DNA from: an uncultured Lachnospiraceae bacterium
GTDB taxonomy: Bacteria; Bacillota; Clostridia; Lachnospirales; Lachnospiraceae
Direction: 5' to 3'
Assembly: GCA_910579085.1 (NCBI GenBank)
Contig: CAJTRU010000054.1
Coordinates: 1 to 25,423, forward strand
DNA length: 25,423 nt
Under the pieces are notes generated by a model, which was not told the DNA's origin, did no database searches, and saw only the letters and a program-made list of their open reading frames with translations. The position numbers were made by a program, and so were the translations under genes. This document shows, piece after piece, positions 1 through 6,036 of this stretch; position 1 is the stretch's first letter, and each line of letters opens with the position of its first letter.

Positions 1-76
1 TTTCTTTTTGCCGCCGTCTGCTCCTGTCACGCCATGCGTTGAGTGCCGCAAAGCGTATAACGGACTTGCAAGGCAT
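1..76 (-). CDS. Partial reading frame at window edge, unrecognised
   Basis: A minus-strand frame opens at ATG 76-74 and stays open to the window edge (25 codons). It begins MPCKSVIRFAALNAWRD and becomes Arg/Lys-rich. A purine-rich stretch (AAGGGGG) lies about 8 bases upstream of the ATG and could serve as ribosome binding site. The GC content is visibly higher than in most of the window. It reads in the same direction as the PadR and HAAS genes. Without the rest of the frame no function can be given; it could be a chance frame, but the composition looks coding. Confidence 0.3.
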   Translation of the reverse strand, partial: MPCKSVIRFAALNAWRDRSRRRQKE

Positions 77-139
77 AGATAATTCCCCCTTTCTCCCACA
101 TGGGGCGTTGCATGGTTTATAGTTGCTATTCAATATTGC

Positions 140-697
140 TTAGATTTCCAAATGCTGTTTAGCTTTGCTGACACCTTTGATATAATAGACTAACAGTTTC
201 CAGCACCCACGCCCAATAAGATACAGAACTATTCCAATGACAATACTGATGATAAAGACGGCTACCGGATTTTCAATCTCGGAAATACCAATATAGCTGG
301 CATAGGGAATACCTAAATTCAGTAGTGAATCAATCAATTTGACAGAACCCATAATAGGAGTAGCTATTGCACAAATGATGAACACAGGGCTGCAAATCGC
401 AAGAACTGGAATTACAATCAGGCCAGAAAGACTTGCAATACTATAATAGGCGCAAATCGCAAGGACTCTATTCCAACTAAAAGAATTGCTTTTTGCAATC
501 AAATCCCCCAGATACGCTTTTGCCAACTCTTTGGGATTGCCCAGCCGTTCAGTAATTTGTTCTGTGGTTTTTCCATCGCCTTGCAATTCAAGGATTTCAC
601 TTTTGATTTCTTTCACAATATCAACACGTTCGGATATTGGCAAAGGTTTCAGATACTTTTCAATCCTTTCAAGATAGTCATTTAAAATTTTTTCCAT
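140..697 (-). CDS. HAAS/DUF1700-type membrane protein
   Basis: This 185-aa protein has a soluble, charged N-terminal part of about 75 residues (MEKILNDYLERIEKYL onward, then a KSEILEL helix and a GNPKELAKAYL segment). That pattern is typical of HAAS/DUF1700 domains, which in the family are found next to PadR regulators. Three hydrophobic segments follow: two near residues 85-130 and one near 150-172, so it should be an inner-membrane protein. The ATG at 697 is chosen over an in-frame ATG at 730 because AAAGGAGAA lies just upstream; that site sits inside the last codons of the PadR gene, and only 4 bp separate the genes, so the pair should be translationally coupled. Its biochemical role is unknown; family context suggests it takes part in PadR-controlled envelope-stress or antimicrobial responses (inference). 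Confidence 0.8.
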   Translation of the reverse strand: MEKILNDYLERIEKYLKPLPISERVDIVKEIKSEILELQGDGKTTEQITERLGNPKELAKAYLGDLIAKSNSFSWNRVLAICAYYSIASLSGLIVIPVLAICSPVFIICAIATPIMGSVKLIDSLLNLGIPYASYIGISEIENPVAVFIISIVIGIVLYLIGRGCWKLLVYYIKGVSKAKQHLEI

Positions 698-701
698 AGT
701 C

Positions 702-1034
702 TTATTCTCCTTTAATTTCATTGATTGCATTTAATAAGTTATTCCATTCTTGAGACATAGCAGAAATATATTCAAGCCCTTTATCTGTAATTGAATAATA
801 TTTTCTCGGCGGCAAACCCTCAGCACTTTCCTGCCATGAGGACGAGACATATTCTTCTTTCATTAGCCGTCTGAGTAGCGGATAAATTGTATTCTCTTTT
901 GCAGCTAAAATAGGATATTTTTCTAATGTGCTGATAATTTTATATCCATAAGATGGTCGCTGCCTTATCATTAACAGAATACAAAAATCAAGTGTCCCAC
1001 GTTTGATTTGGGATTTCCAATCATCAATATTCAT
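702..1034 (-). CDS. PadR-family transcriptional regulator
   Basis: This 110-aa protein is a compact winged-helix regulator of the PadR type. It shows the RGTLDFCILLMI opening helix, a PSYGYKI turn, the recognition region ENTIYPLLRRLMKEEYV, the wing LPPRKYYSITDKG, and a short C-terminal dimer helix. The start at 1034 follows AAGGAGGT at 7 bases spacing; an in-frame upstream ATG lies inside the promoter and is rejected. PadR proteins of this size usually repress their own operon and are released by small ligands or stress (family knowledge). It is the first gene of a two-gene operon with the HAAS membrane protein. Two copies of a 9-bp repeat flank the -35 box of its promoter and are candidate operators. 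Confidence 0.92.
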   Translation of the reverse strand: MNIDDWKSQIKRGTLDFCILLMIRQRPSYGYKIISTLEKYPILAAKENTIYPLLRRLMKEEYVSSSWQESAEGLPPRKYYSITDKGLEYISAMSQEWNNLLNAINEIKGE

Positions 1035-1056
1035 ATACTGTACCTCCTTGCTATAC

Positions 1057-1085
1057 ATCGTATCACACAGTATATCTAATGTCAA
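1057..1085 (-). promoter_or_regulatory. padR operon promoter with candidate operator repeats
   Basis: On the minus strand a perfect -35 TTGACA (1085-1080) is followed after 17 bp by TACGAT (1062-1057), about 22 bp before the padR start codon. The 9-mer AGATATACT occurs twice in direct orientation, at 1095-1087 and 1077-1069, exactly 18 bp apart and bracketing the -35 box. Such an arrangement would let the PadR protein occlude the promoter (inference). Confidence 0.7.
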
Positions 1086-1109
1086 TAGTATATCTGAAAA
1101 AAATTAAGA

Positions 1110-1211
1110 TTATACACATTTCCACGGTGCTTGTCTTTTGGTCTTTGGTTTCTTTGGTTCGGAATAGTGTGGTGCTGGCGGTCTGTCTCTTGTTTTCAGT
1201 TGCCTGTTTCT
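1110..1211 (-). pseudogene. 3' tail of an unidentified minus-strand gene
   Basis: A 33-codon open stretch on minus ends in TAA at 1112-1110, just upstream of the padR promoter. Its translation is Arg/Lys/Pro-rich, including RPPAPHYSEPKKPKTK and a terminal APWKCV, which looks like the basic C-terminal tail of a DNA-handling protein rather than random AT-rich DNA. An in-frame stop at 1214-1212 closes it upstream, and base composition changes at about the same place. It is best read as a truncated remnant left where accessory DNA meets the flank. The family is not identified. Confidence 0.3.
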
Positions 1212-1214
1212 TTA

Positions 1215-1631
1215 CCATACATGAGCATTAACACATGGTTTGTACTTAAATTAAGAGAACTAACAATTTAGATTGTGCTGTGGTGCATTTTAAAAGTTTT
1301 CCCTGTGTTTATATTTTATTATAAAGAAAGGCAGGATTTAGCAGGTTATGAATATTTTATATAGAAGAGTTAAGTGAAGACACAAAGATAGAATATGATG
1401 TATTAATTTCAAAAATGATACAGCAGATATAAGAGGCTATAAAGTTATAAAAAAGCAGAATGTTGGCAGGCATGGGGTTATTACTGGCTGATTATGTTAT
1501 GGAAAAATTATTATAAATTTTGTTATGGCAATAAAAATCCCTGCCTTTACTAGAAATTAAGTCAATTTTTATTAATACATTTCATAAGTAAAATGCTATA
1601 CTAGGTTTAAAAATTTTAAGGAGATTTGGCT
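1215..1631. other. Intergenic stretch with a weak decayed reading frame
   Basis: No intact gene is seen here. On plus, 1364-1516 reads as a protein-like frame (EELSEDTKIEYDVLISKM and later GLLLADYVMEKLL) interrupted by two TAA stops, so it may be the wreck of a small gene, but the evidence is compositional only. A TATACT hexamer near 1602 could be the -10 of the AraC-clpP operon; no good -35 partner is visible. The rest is AT-rich and featureless. Confidence 0.3.
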
Positions 1632-2048
1632 ATGGATGAAAAAACTATTGTAAATAATATTTTGTCATATATAGAAAAGAACCTGGATGAAGACTTATCA
1701 CTAAACTGTATTGAAGAGGAAGTGCATTATTCAAAGTTTTATATTAACCGTTTGTTTGCTAAGGAAACGGGCTGTACTATATATAAATATATACAGAAAC
1801 GCAGAATTACGGAGGCAGCAAGGCAACTGGCTGGAACTTGTAAACCTATTGCAGAAATAGCGCAGGAGGCACATTATAATTCACAGCAGGCATTTACGCT
1901 GGCTTTCCGCCAGATATATTACTGTACACCACAAGAGTACAGGAAAAATGGTGTATTCTGCCCAAAACAGTCGGAAATAACCATAATGGATTGTATTTAC
2001 ATGGCGGGCAGTAATTTCTTAATGTATGGAGGTAAAATAGCAGCATGA
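1632..2048 (+). CDS. AraC-family transcriptional regulator (DNA-binding domain only)
   Basis: This 138-aa protein consists almost entirely of the AraC/XylS DNA-binding unit. The first helix-turn-helix lies at about residues 20-45 (SLNCIEEEVHYSKFYINRLF), then the linker helix with YIQKRRITEAARQL, the second helix-turn-helix (KPIAEIAQEAHYNSQQAFTLAF), and the family closing motif TPQEYRKNG. A 30-residue tail without recognisable domain follows. There is no ligand-binding module, as in MarA/SoxS-sized members. ATG 1632 is preferred because AAGGAG lies 8 bases upstream; the in-frame TTG at 1626 is too close to that site. The stop codon overlaps the clpP start (ATGA), so both are made from one transcript. 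It may control this operon or a stress regulon (inference). Confidence 0.9.
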   Translation: MDEKTIVNNILSYIEKNLDEDLSLNCIEEEVHYSKFYINRLFAKETGCTIYKYIQKRRITEAARQLAGTCKPIAEIAQEAHYNSQQAFTLAFRQIYYCTPQEYRKNGVFCPKQSEITIMDCIYMAGSNFLMYGGKIAA

Positions 2049-2644
2049 GTGTAATTCCATATGTAATTGAAGAAACGCCAGCAGGTGGACGCAGTTATGA
2101 TATTTTTTCAAGATTACTGTCTGACAGGATTATTTTTTTAGGCGGGGAAGTTAGTGATACTACAGCAAGTTTAATTGTAGCGCAGCTTTTGTTTCTTGAA
2201 GCAGAGGATTATAAAAAAGATATACAATTATATATAAACAGCCCAGGTGGTTCTGTAACTGCTGGTTTTGCAATATATGATACAATGCAGTATATTAGTT
2301 GTGATGTTTCAACAATATGTACCGGGCTTGCTGCAAGCTTTGGCGCATTTTTGCTTGCTGGTGGTACAAAGGGCAAAAGACTGGCCCTGCCAAATGCAGA
2401 AATAATGATACACCAGCCAGCAATGCATGGAGATGGGATACAGGGACAGGCAACTGATATTAAGATTATGTCTGATTATATGCAGAAAAGTAAAAGACGG
2501 CTGAACTATATTTTATCAGAAAATACAGGAAAGACCATTGAAGAAATTACAGCAGATACTGAAAGGGATAATTTTATGGGAGCAGAGGAAGCATTGGCAT
2601 ATGGGCTTATAGATGGGATTATTGCTAATAAAAATATAAATTAG
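2045..2644 (+). CDS. clpP: ATP-dependent Clp protease proteolytic subunit (ClpP), accessory copy
   Basis: This 199-aa serine peptidase has the complete ClpP core: the YINSPGGSVTAGFAIYDT oxyanion/substrate segment, the nucleophile in GLAASFGAFLL (Ser98), His123 in MIHQP, and Asp175 in DTERDNF, followed by the AEEALAYGLID end motif. ClpP forms a double heptameric chamber and degrades substrates fed by a Clp ATPase in the cytoplasm. Compared with E. coli ClpP, the loop after the catalytic His is three residues longer. No clpX or trigger factor gene is adjacent, so this is probably a second, specialised copy. It overlaps the upstream AraC gene by 4 bp; GGAGG at 2028-2032 is a slightly distant ribosome binding site. 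A terminator follows. Confidence 0.95.
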   Translation: MSVIPYVIEETPAGGRSYDIFSRLLSDRIIFLGGEVSDTTASLIVAQLLFLEAEDYKKDIQLYINSPGGSVTAGFAIYDTMQYISCDVSTICTGLAASFGAFLLAGGTKGKRLALPNAEIMIHQPAMHGDGIQGQATDIKIMSDYMQKSKRRLNYILSENTGKTIEEITADTERDNFMGAEEALAYGLIDGIIANKNIN

Positions 2645-2702
2645 TGTATATGCCTGGAAATAGAAAAATAATAAAAAACATAATAATTGAAATAATATAA
2701 AT

Positions 2703-2737
2703 AAAAAAACTGCCCACACCGGAAGGCAGCTTTTTTT
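2703..2737. terminator. Bidirectional intrinsic terminator between clpP and rpsT
   Basis: CTGCC (2710-2714) pairs with GGCAG (2725-2729) around a 10-base loop. Seven A lie on the left and seven T on the right, so the structure is a hairpin followed by a U-run when read from either strand. It sits between the convergent ends of clpP (+) and rpsT (-) and can end both transcripts. Confidence 0.75.
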
Positions 2738-2751
2738 ATGAAACTAAGTAA

Positions 2752-3015
2752 TTATGCGATTTTATTTACAGCCAAAGTCAGACGGGAAACTTTTCTTGAA
2801 GCTGTTCTTTTATGGAAAACGCCTTTTCTTGCTGCTTTGTCAATTTCTTTTACAGCGTTTACTAATGCTGTGCTGGCAGCAGCTTTGTCATTAGCAGCGA
2901 TAGCTGCATTAACGCGCTTAATAGCTGTTTTAACTCTTGATTTGATTGCTTTATTTCTTTCTGCATTTCTGCGGTCAGTTAAAATTCTCTTTTTTGCTGA
3001 TTTAATGTTAGCCAT
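2752..3015 (-). CDS. rpsT: 30S ribosomal protein S20
   Basis: This 87-aa, strongly basic protein begins MANIKSAKKRILTDRRNAER, the hallmark of bacterial S20, and continues with the helix segments typical of this three-helix primary 16S rRNA binder (AIKSRVKTAIKRVNAAI; NAVKEIDKAARKGVFHKRTA; SRLTLAVNKI). The ATG at 3015 is preceded by AGGAGGTG at ideal distance; an upstream in-frame GTG overlaps that site and is not used. Its position next to, and divergent from, gpr is the conserved firmicute arrangement. Its own promoter lies at 3094-3122. Confidence 0.97.
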   Translation of the reverse strand: MANIKSAKKRILTDRRNAERNKAIKSRVKTAIKRVNAAIAANDKAAASTALVNAVKEIDKAARKGVFHKRTASRKVSRLTLAVNKIA

Positions 3016-3093
3016 TCTTTTCACCTCCTGGTTATTGGATAAATTCTGTCCATCAATCCTGACACGGCGGCTTTGATGGAAACATACCTATAT

Positions 3094-3122
3094 ATAATAG
3101 TAGATATAGGTAAATGTGTCAA
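3094..3122 (-). promoter_or_regulatory. rpsT promoter
   Basis: On minus, a perfect TTGACA (3122-3117) is separated by 17 bp from TATTAT (3099-3094). It lies about 80 bp upstream of the rpsT start codon, leaving a leader of roughly 70 bases, and fits a strong housekeeping sigma-A promoter. Confidence 0.75.
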
Positions 3123-3331
3123 TATATTTTTGGGAAAATTATAAAAAATTTTGTAAACCGGGATAAAATAATGTAAGGCCTGTTCTTTTTAATAAAATAT
3201 TATTAAGAAATTTGCATAAGCACCTGGAAAAAGTTTATATAAAGCACTTGGAGGAAAAAGCAAGGTGGCTGGAACTGGCAGGGCCGGCTGAATTGTAACA
3301 AGTAAAACTGCCAATAATATTACTATTAATG

Positions 3332-3381
3332 CCAATTAGATATAATACCAGATTAGATGTAGTGCCAGATTAGATATGAAA
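3332..3381. repeat. Short tandem repeat in the gpr leader
   Basis: Three imperfect copies with a period of 16-17 bp, built on CCAGATTAGAT, lie at 3332-3347, 3348-3364 and 3365-3381, directly before the gpr ribosome binding site. No confident promoter can be assigned in the remaining rpsT-gpr interval; a sporulation-specific promoter is expected for gpr but no clean sigma-G match was found. Confidence 0.5.
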
Positions 3382-3394
3382 GGAATGGTGGCTT

Positions 3395-4336
3395 ATGGTT
3401 GAGAAAAGGACAGACCTTGCCATAGAGGCAAGGGAGAGTTTTCCAGAGGATAATGTGGAGATTAAAGGTGTGGTTCTGGATGAAAAGATAATACAAGATG
3501 GCTGTATCAGGATAAGTACAGTAAATATTACTAATGGACATGGTGCAGAGCTGATGAAAAAACCTGTAGGCAATTATGTGACAATAGAATTTACAGATAA
3601 AAGCAAGTATATGGATGACCAGAACACTAAGGAATTTGAAGAAAAAGTATCCGCTACAATATGCAGCATACTTGGGGATATGGTAAGGGATAAGAAGGAA
3701 AAGGCAGGGAAGGCGGATAATGGCAGTGCAGAAATATATATGGTGACAGGGCTTGGCAACCGGTTTGCAACTCCTGATGCGCTAGGGCCTGTTGTTATGG
3801 AAAAGGTTATGGTAAACAGGCATATGGTACGTGAATTTGGGGAAGAGGTACTGGAAAGCAATAAGATTGTCTGCGCAATAGCACCTGGGGTAATGGCACA
3901 GACAGGTATGGAAACTTATGAGGTGCTTAGCGGGATTGTAGAAAATGTAAAGCCTGCTTTTATACTTGTGGTGGATGCACTGGCGTCAAGAAGCATAGGG
4001 CGGCTTTGCAGGACAATCCAGATAACAGATACAGGGATTTCACCGGGGGCAGGAATTGGCAACAACAGGCATAAAATTAATGAAGAAACAATGGAAGTGC
4101 CTGTAATAGCAATAGGAGTGCCTACTGTAGTTGATGCAGCAGTAATTGTAAGTGAATGTATGGAAGAAACTTTAAATAAACAGGGATTTTCAGATAATGA
4201 AATACAGATTTTCCTTGAAAGCATTGCAAATAACAATACAAAAAATTTATTTGTAACACCAAAGGATATAGATGAGCAGGTAAGGTGGATTGGAAGGCTT
4301 GTGTCAAAAGGCATAAACAGTTTCTTTGGAAATTAA
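3395..4336 (+). CDS. gpr: GPR endopeptidase (spore germination protease)
   Basis: This 313-aa protein is the protease that degrades small acid-soluble spore proteins at germination (peptidase family A25). It is made as a zymogen in the forespore. The N-terminus KRTDLAIEARE carries the family's propeptide region. The two conserved aspartate motifs are present: Asp128 in FATPDALGP and Asp194 in VVDALASRS, the latter followed by TDTGISPGAGIGNNR. It is shorter than Bacillus GPR (about 370 aa), as is usual in clostridia. The ATG at 3395 follows a modest GAAAGGA site. The gene heads gpr-spoIIP-lepA-hemW, a conserved order. The protein marks the host as a spore former. Confidence 0.96.
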   Translation: MVEKRTDLAIEARESFPEDNVEIKGVVLDEKIIQDGCIRISTVNITNGHGAELMKKPVGNYVTIEFTDKSKYMDDQNTKEFEEKVSATICSILGDMVRDKKEKAGKADNGSAEIYMVTGLGNRFATPDALGPVVMEKVMVNRHMVREFGEEVLESNKIVCAIAPGVMAQTGMETYEVLSGIVENVKPAFILVVDALASRSIGRLCRTIQITDTGISPGAGIGNNRHKINEETMEVPVIAIGVPTVVDAAVIVSECMEETLNKQGFSDNEIQIFLESIANNNTKNLFVTPKDIDEQVRWIGRLVSKGINSFFGN

Positions 4337-4386
4337 AATGAATAGAAGCAGGCAAAGCCTCATATTTATGGTATAGGAGTTTATTT

Positions 4387-4415
4387 GTGCCAGGCAAGGC
4401 ACAGCATATGTGCTG
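4387..4415 (+). repeat. Tandem hairpins in the gpr-spoIIP gap
   Basis: GTGCC/GGCAC (4387-4391 with 4398-4402) and CAGCA/TGCTG (4402-4406 with 4411-4415) form two adjoining small hairpins. No U-run follows, so this is not a standard terminator. The right part, GTGCTGCC followed by GATATTT, recurs in the larger palindrome between spoIIP and lepA. Confidence 0.5.
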
Positions 4416-4457
4416 CCCGGATATTTCTGCCATAAAAAAGTATAAGTGAGGCTGGTT

Positions 4458-5879
4458 ATGAAGAAAAAGAAATTAAAGCGTGGAACGGTATATATAATTG
4501 CATTATTTATAATAATTGTGTGGACAGGTATTCTTTTAAAGGATAAAGACAGCCTCAAAGAAAATATGCATGATATGTTTATAAATTATATAGTTGATGC
4601 AGGAATGTCCAATATTGGCGTTGTCCAGTTAAATAATAAAGACAATGGTGCATCATTCCAGTGGAAAATAATTTTTGAAGCATGTCCTTTTATGACATAC
4701 CTTGTTGAAAATGGCAATGATATTAACAGGAAATCTATAAATGGTTCTGAAAGCCTTGCATCAGTTTATCCAGGTTACAGAAGCAGGGATTTTTTCTGGA
4801 GTGGTGCAGGCAGTGACATGGCAGTTGCAAACAGGCTTTTTGAAAATTCTGATATCCAGGTTGCGGAACTTGTCCAGGAGGAAAAAGATTATAATAAAAT
4901 GCTTGCAGAAAATGAAGAGATTAAAAACCAGCCTGAAAATCCTGATAATACAAATAGCGATAATAGTGATGAAAATATACAAAATGAATTATCTGGGGAC
5001 GAAGGGCAGAATGCAGCGGGTGAAATGTTTATTAGCGAAGATAATGTAACAGAAGAAAATAATGCTGCAAGTGCTGCATTTTCACCGCAGATAAAAAATA
5101 ACCTTGATACAATTAATAAGCTTAAAAACAGCAAGAGCCGTTCATTTCTTTTAAAGAACTTTTATATAACAGACTCTTCTACTTCTATTGACAATTCAGT
5201 TTTTAATGTTGAAAAACTGCTTTCAAAAGATGTAACGATTAAAAAAAGTGAAGAGCCACAAATTTTGATTTTCCATACACATGCGGCTTCAGAAGCATTT
5301 ATAGACAGCAGAAAAGGGAAACAGTCCGATACAATAGTAGGCGTGGGAAGCCGCCTGGCTTACCTGCTGCGCAGTAAATATGGTTATAATGTTATACATG
5401 ATACTACAGAGTTTGACAGGATAAATGGAAGCATTGACAGAAGCAAGGCTTATAACCAGGCAGCAGATAAACTGGAAGCAACATTAAAAAAATACCCTTC
5501 AATAGAAGTAGTAATAGATTTGCACAGGGACGGCGTAGGCAATTCTGTACAGAGGCTTACTACAATAGACGGCAAAAAGACAGCACAGGTTATGTTTTTT
5601 AACGGGCTTTCCAGAAATTCATCAGGAAATATTGAATACTTATACAATAAAAATTTACAGGCAAACCTCGCCTTCAGTCTTCAGCTTAAATTAAAATGTA
5701 TGGAGAATTATCCTGATTTTGCAAGGCCTGTTTACTTAAAAGGATACCGTTATAACCTGCATATGCGGGAAAATTCGCTGCTTATTGAGCTTGGCAATGA
5801 AAACAATACAGTTGAAGAAGCAAAAAATGCAATGGAACCTCTGGCAAAGATACTTGACCAGGTATTAACCGGGAAGTAA
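4458..5879 (+). CDS. spoIIP: Stage II sporulation protein P (SpoIIP)
   Basis: This 473-aa protein is the peptidoglycan amidase/endopeptidase of the SpoIID-SpoIIM-SpoIIP engulfment machine. A transmembrane anchor lies at about residues 9-27 (TVYIIALFIIIVWTGIL). A linker rich in Asn, Asp and Glu occupies about 140-210. The catalytic domain begins near 268 with ILIFHTHAASEAF, continues with DLHRDGVGNSV near 353, and ends with the NSLLIELGNENNTVEEA segment near 440, all typical of the family. ATG 4458 has GAGG 6 bases upstream; the in-frame GTG at 4446 overlaps that site. It acts outside the membrane at the septum during engulfment. It follows gpr by 121 bp, a gap that holds paired hairpins. Confidence 0.95.
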   Translation: MKKKKLKRGTVYIIALFIIIVWTGILLKDKDSLKENMHDMFINYIVDAGMSNIGVVQLNNKDNGASFQWKIIFEACPFMTYLVENGNDINRKSINGSESLASVYPGYRSRDFFWSGAGSDMAVANRLFENSDIQVAELVQEEKDYNKMLAENEEIKNQPENPDNTNSDNSDENIQNELSGDEGQNAAGEMFISEDNVTEENNAASAAFSPQIKNNLDTINKLKNSKSRSFLLKNFYITDSSTSIDNSVFNVEKLLSKDVTIKKSEEPQILIFHTHAASEAFIDSRKGKQSDTIVGVGSRLAYLLRSKYGYNVIHDTTEFDRINGSIDRSKAYNQAADKLEATLKKYPSIEVVIDLHRDGVGNSVQRLTTIDGKKTAQVMFFNGLSRNSSGNIEYLYNKNLQANLAFSLQLKLKCMENYPDFARPVYLKGYRYNLHMRENSLLIELGNENNTVEEAKNAMEPLAKILDQVLTGK

Positions 5880-5936
5880 ATTTTAAATGTAAATTGCAAT
5901 TATGGCAATATAATGTTATTATATCAGACAGGGAAT

Positions 5937-6003
5937 GGCAGGCGCAGGGCGCACTGTACCAGCGGCGCAGGCTGCGTGCTGCCACCAGGGATATTTTACC
6001 TGG
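5937..6003 (+). repeat. GC-rich compound palindrome between spoIIP and lepA
   Basis: GGCAG (5937-5941) pairs with CTGCC (5979-5983). Inside, GCGCAG (5942-5947) pairs with CTGCGT (5972-5977, one G.U) and GCGC (5949-5952) with GCGC (5965-5968). A second hairpin CCAGG/CCTGG follows (5985-5989 with 5999-6003). This is a GC island in AT-rich DNA and ends 33 bp before the lepA start. It has no U-run and resembles the element before spoIIP. Confidence 0.6.
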
Positions 6004-6036
6004 ATTATAAGAAAACAGCGGAGGAATGAGGAACAC

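Noticed and set aside
2738..3076. Plus-strand open frame opposite rpsT
   Set aside because: It is the antisense shadow of the ribosomal protein gene, lacks a ribosome binding site of its own and has no recognisable domain.
3574..4314. Long minus-strand open frames inside gpr
   Set aside because: Ser/Thr/Ile-rich low-complexity translations that mirror gpr codon use; gpr is certain on plus.
5935..6036. N-terminal extension of LepA from ATG 5935
   Set aside because: It would translate the GC-rich palindrome, lacks a ribosome binding site, and LepA proteins start at the MEKTGQ position.
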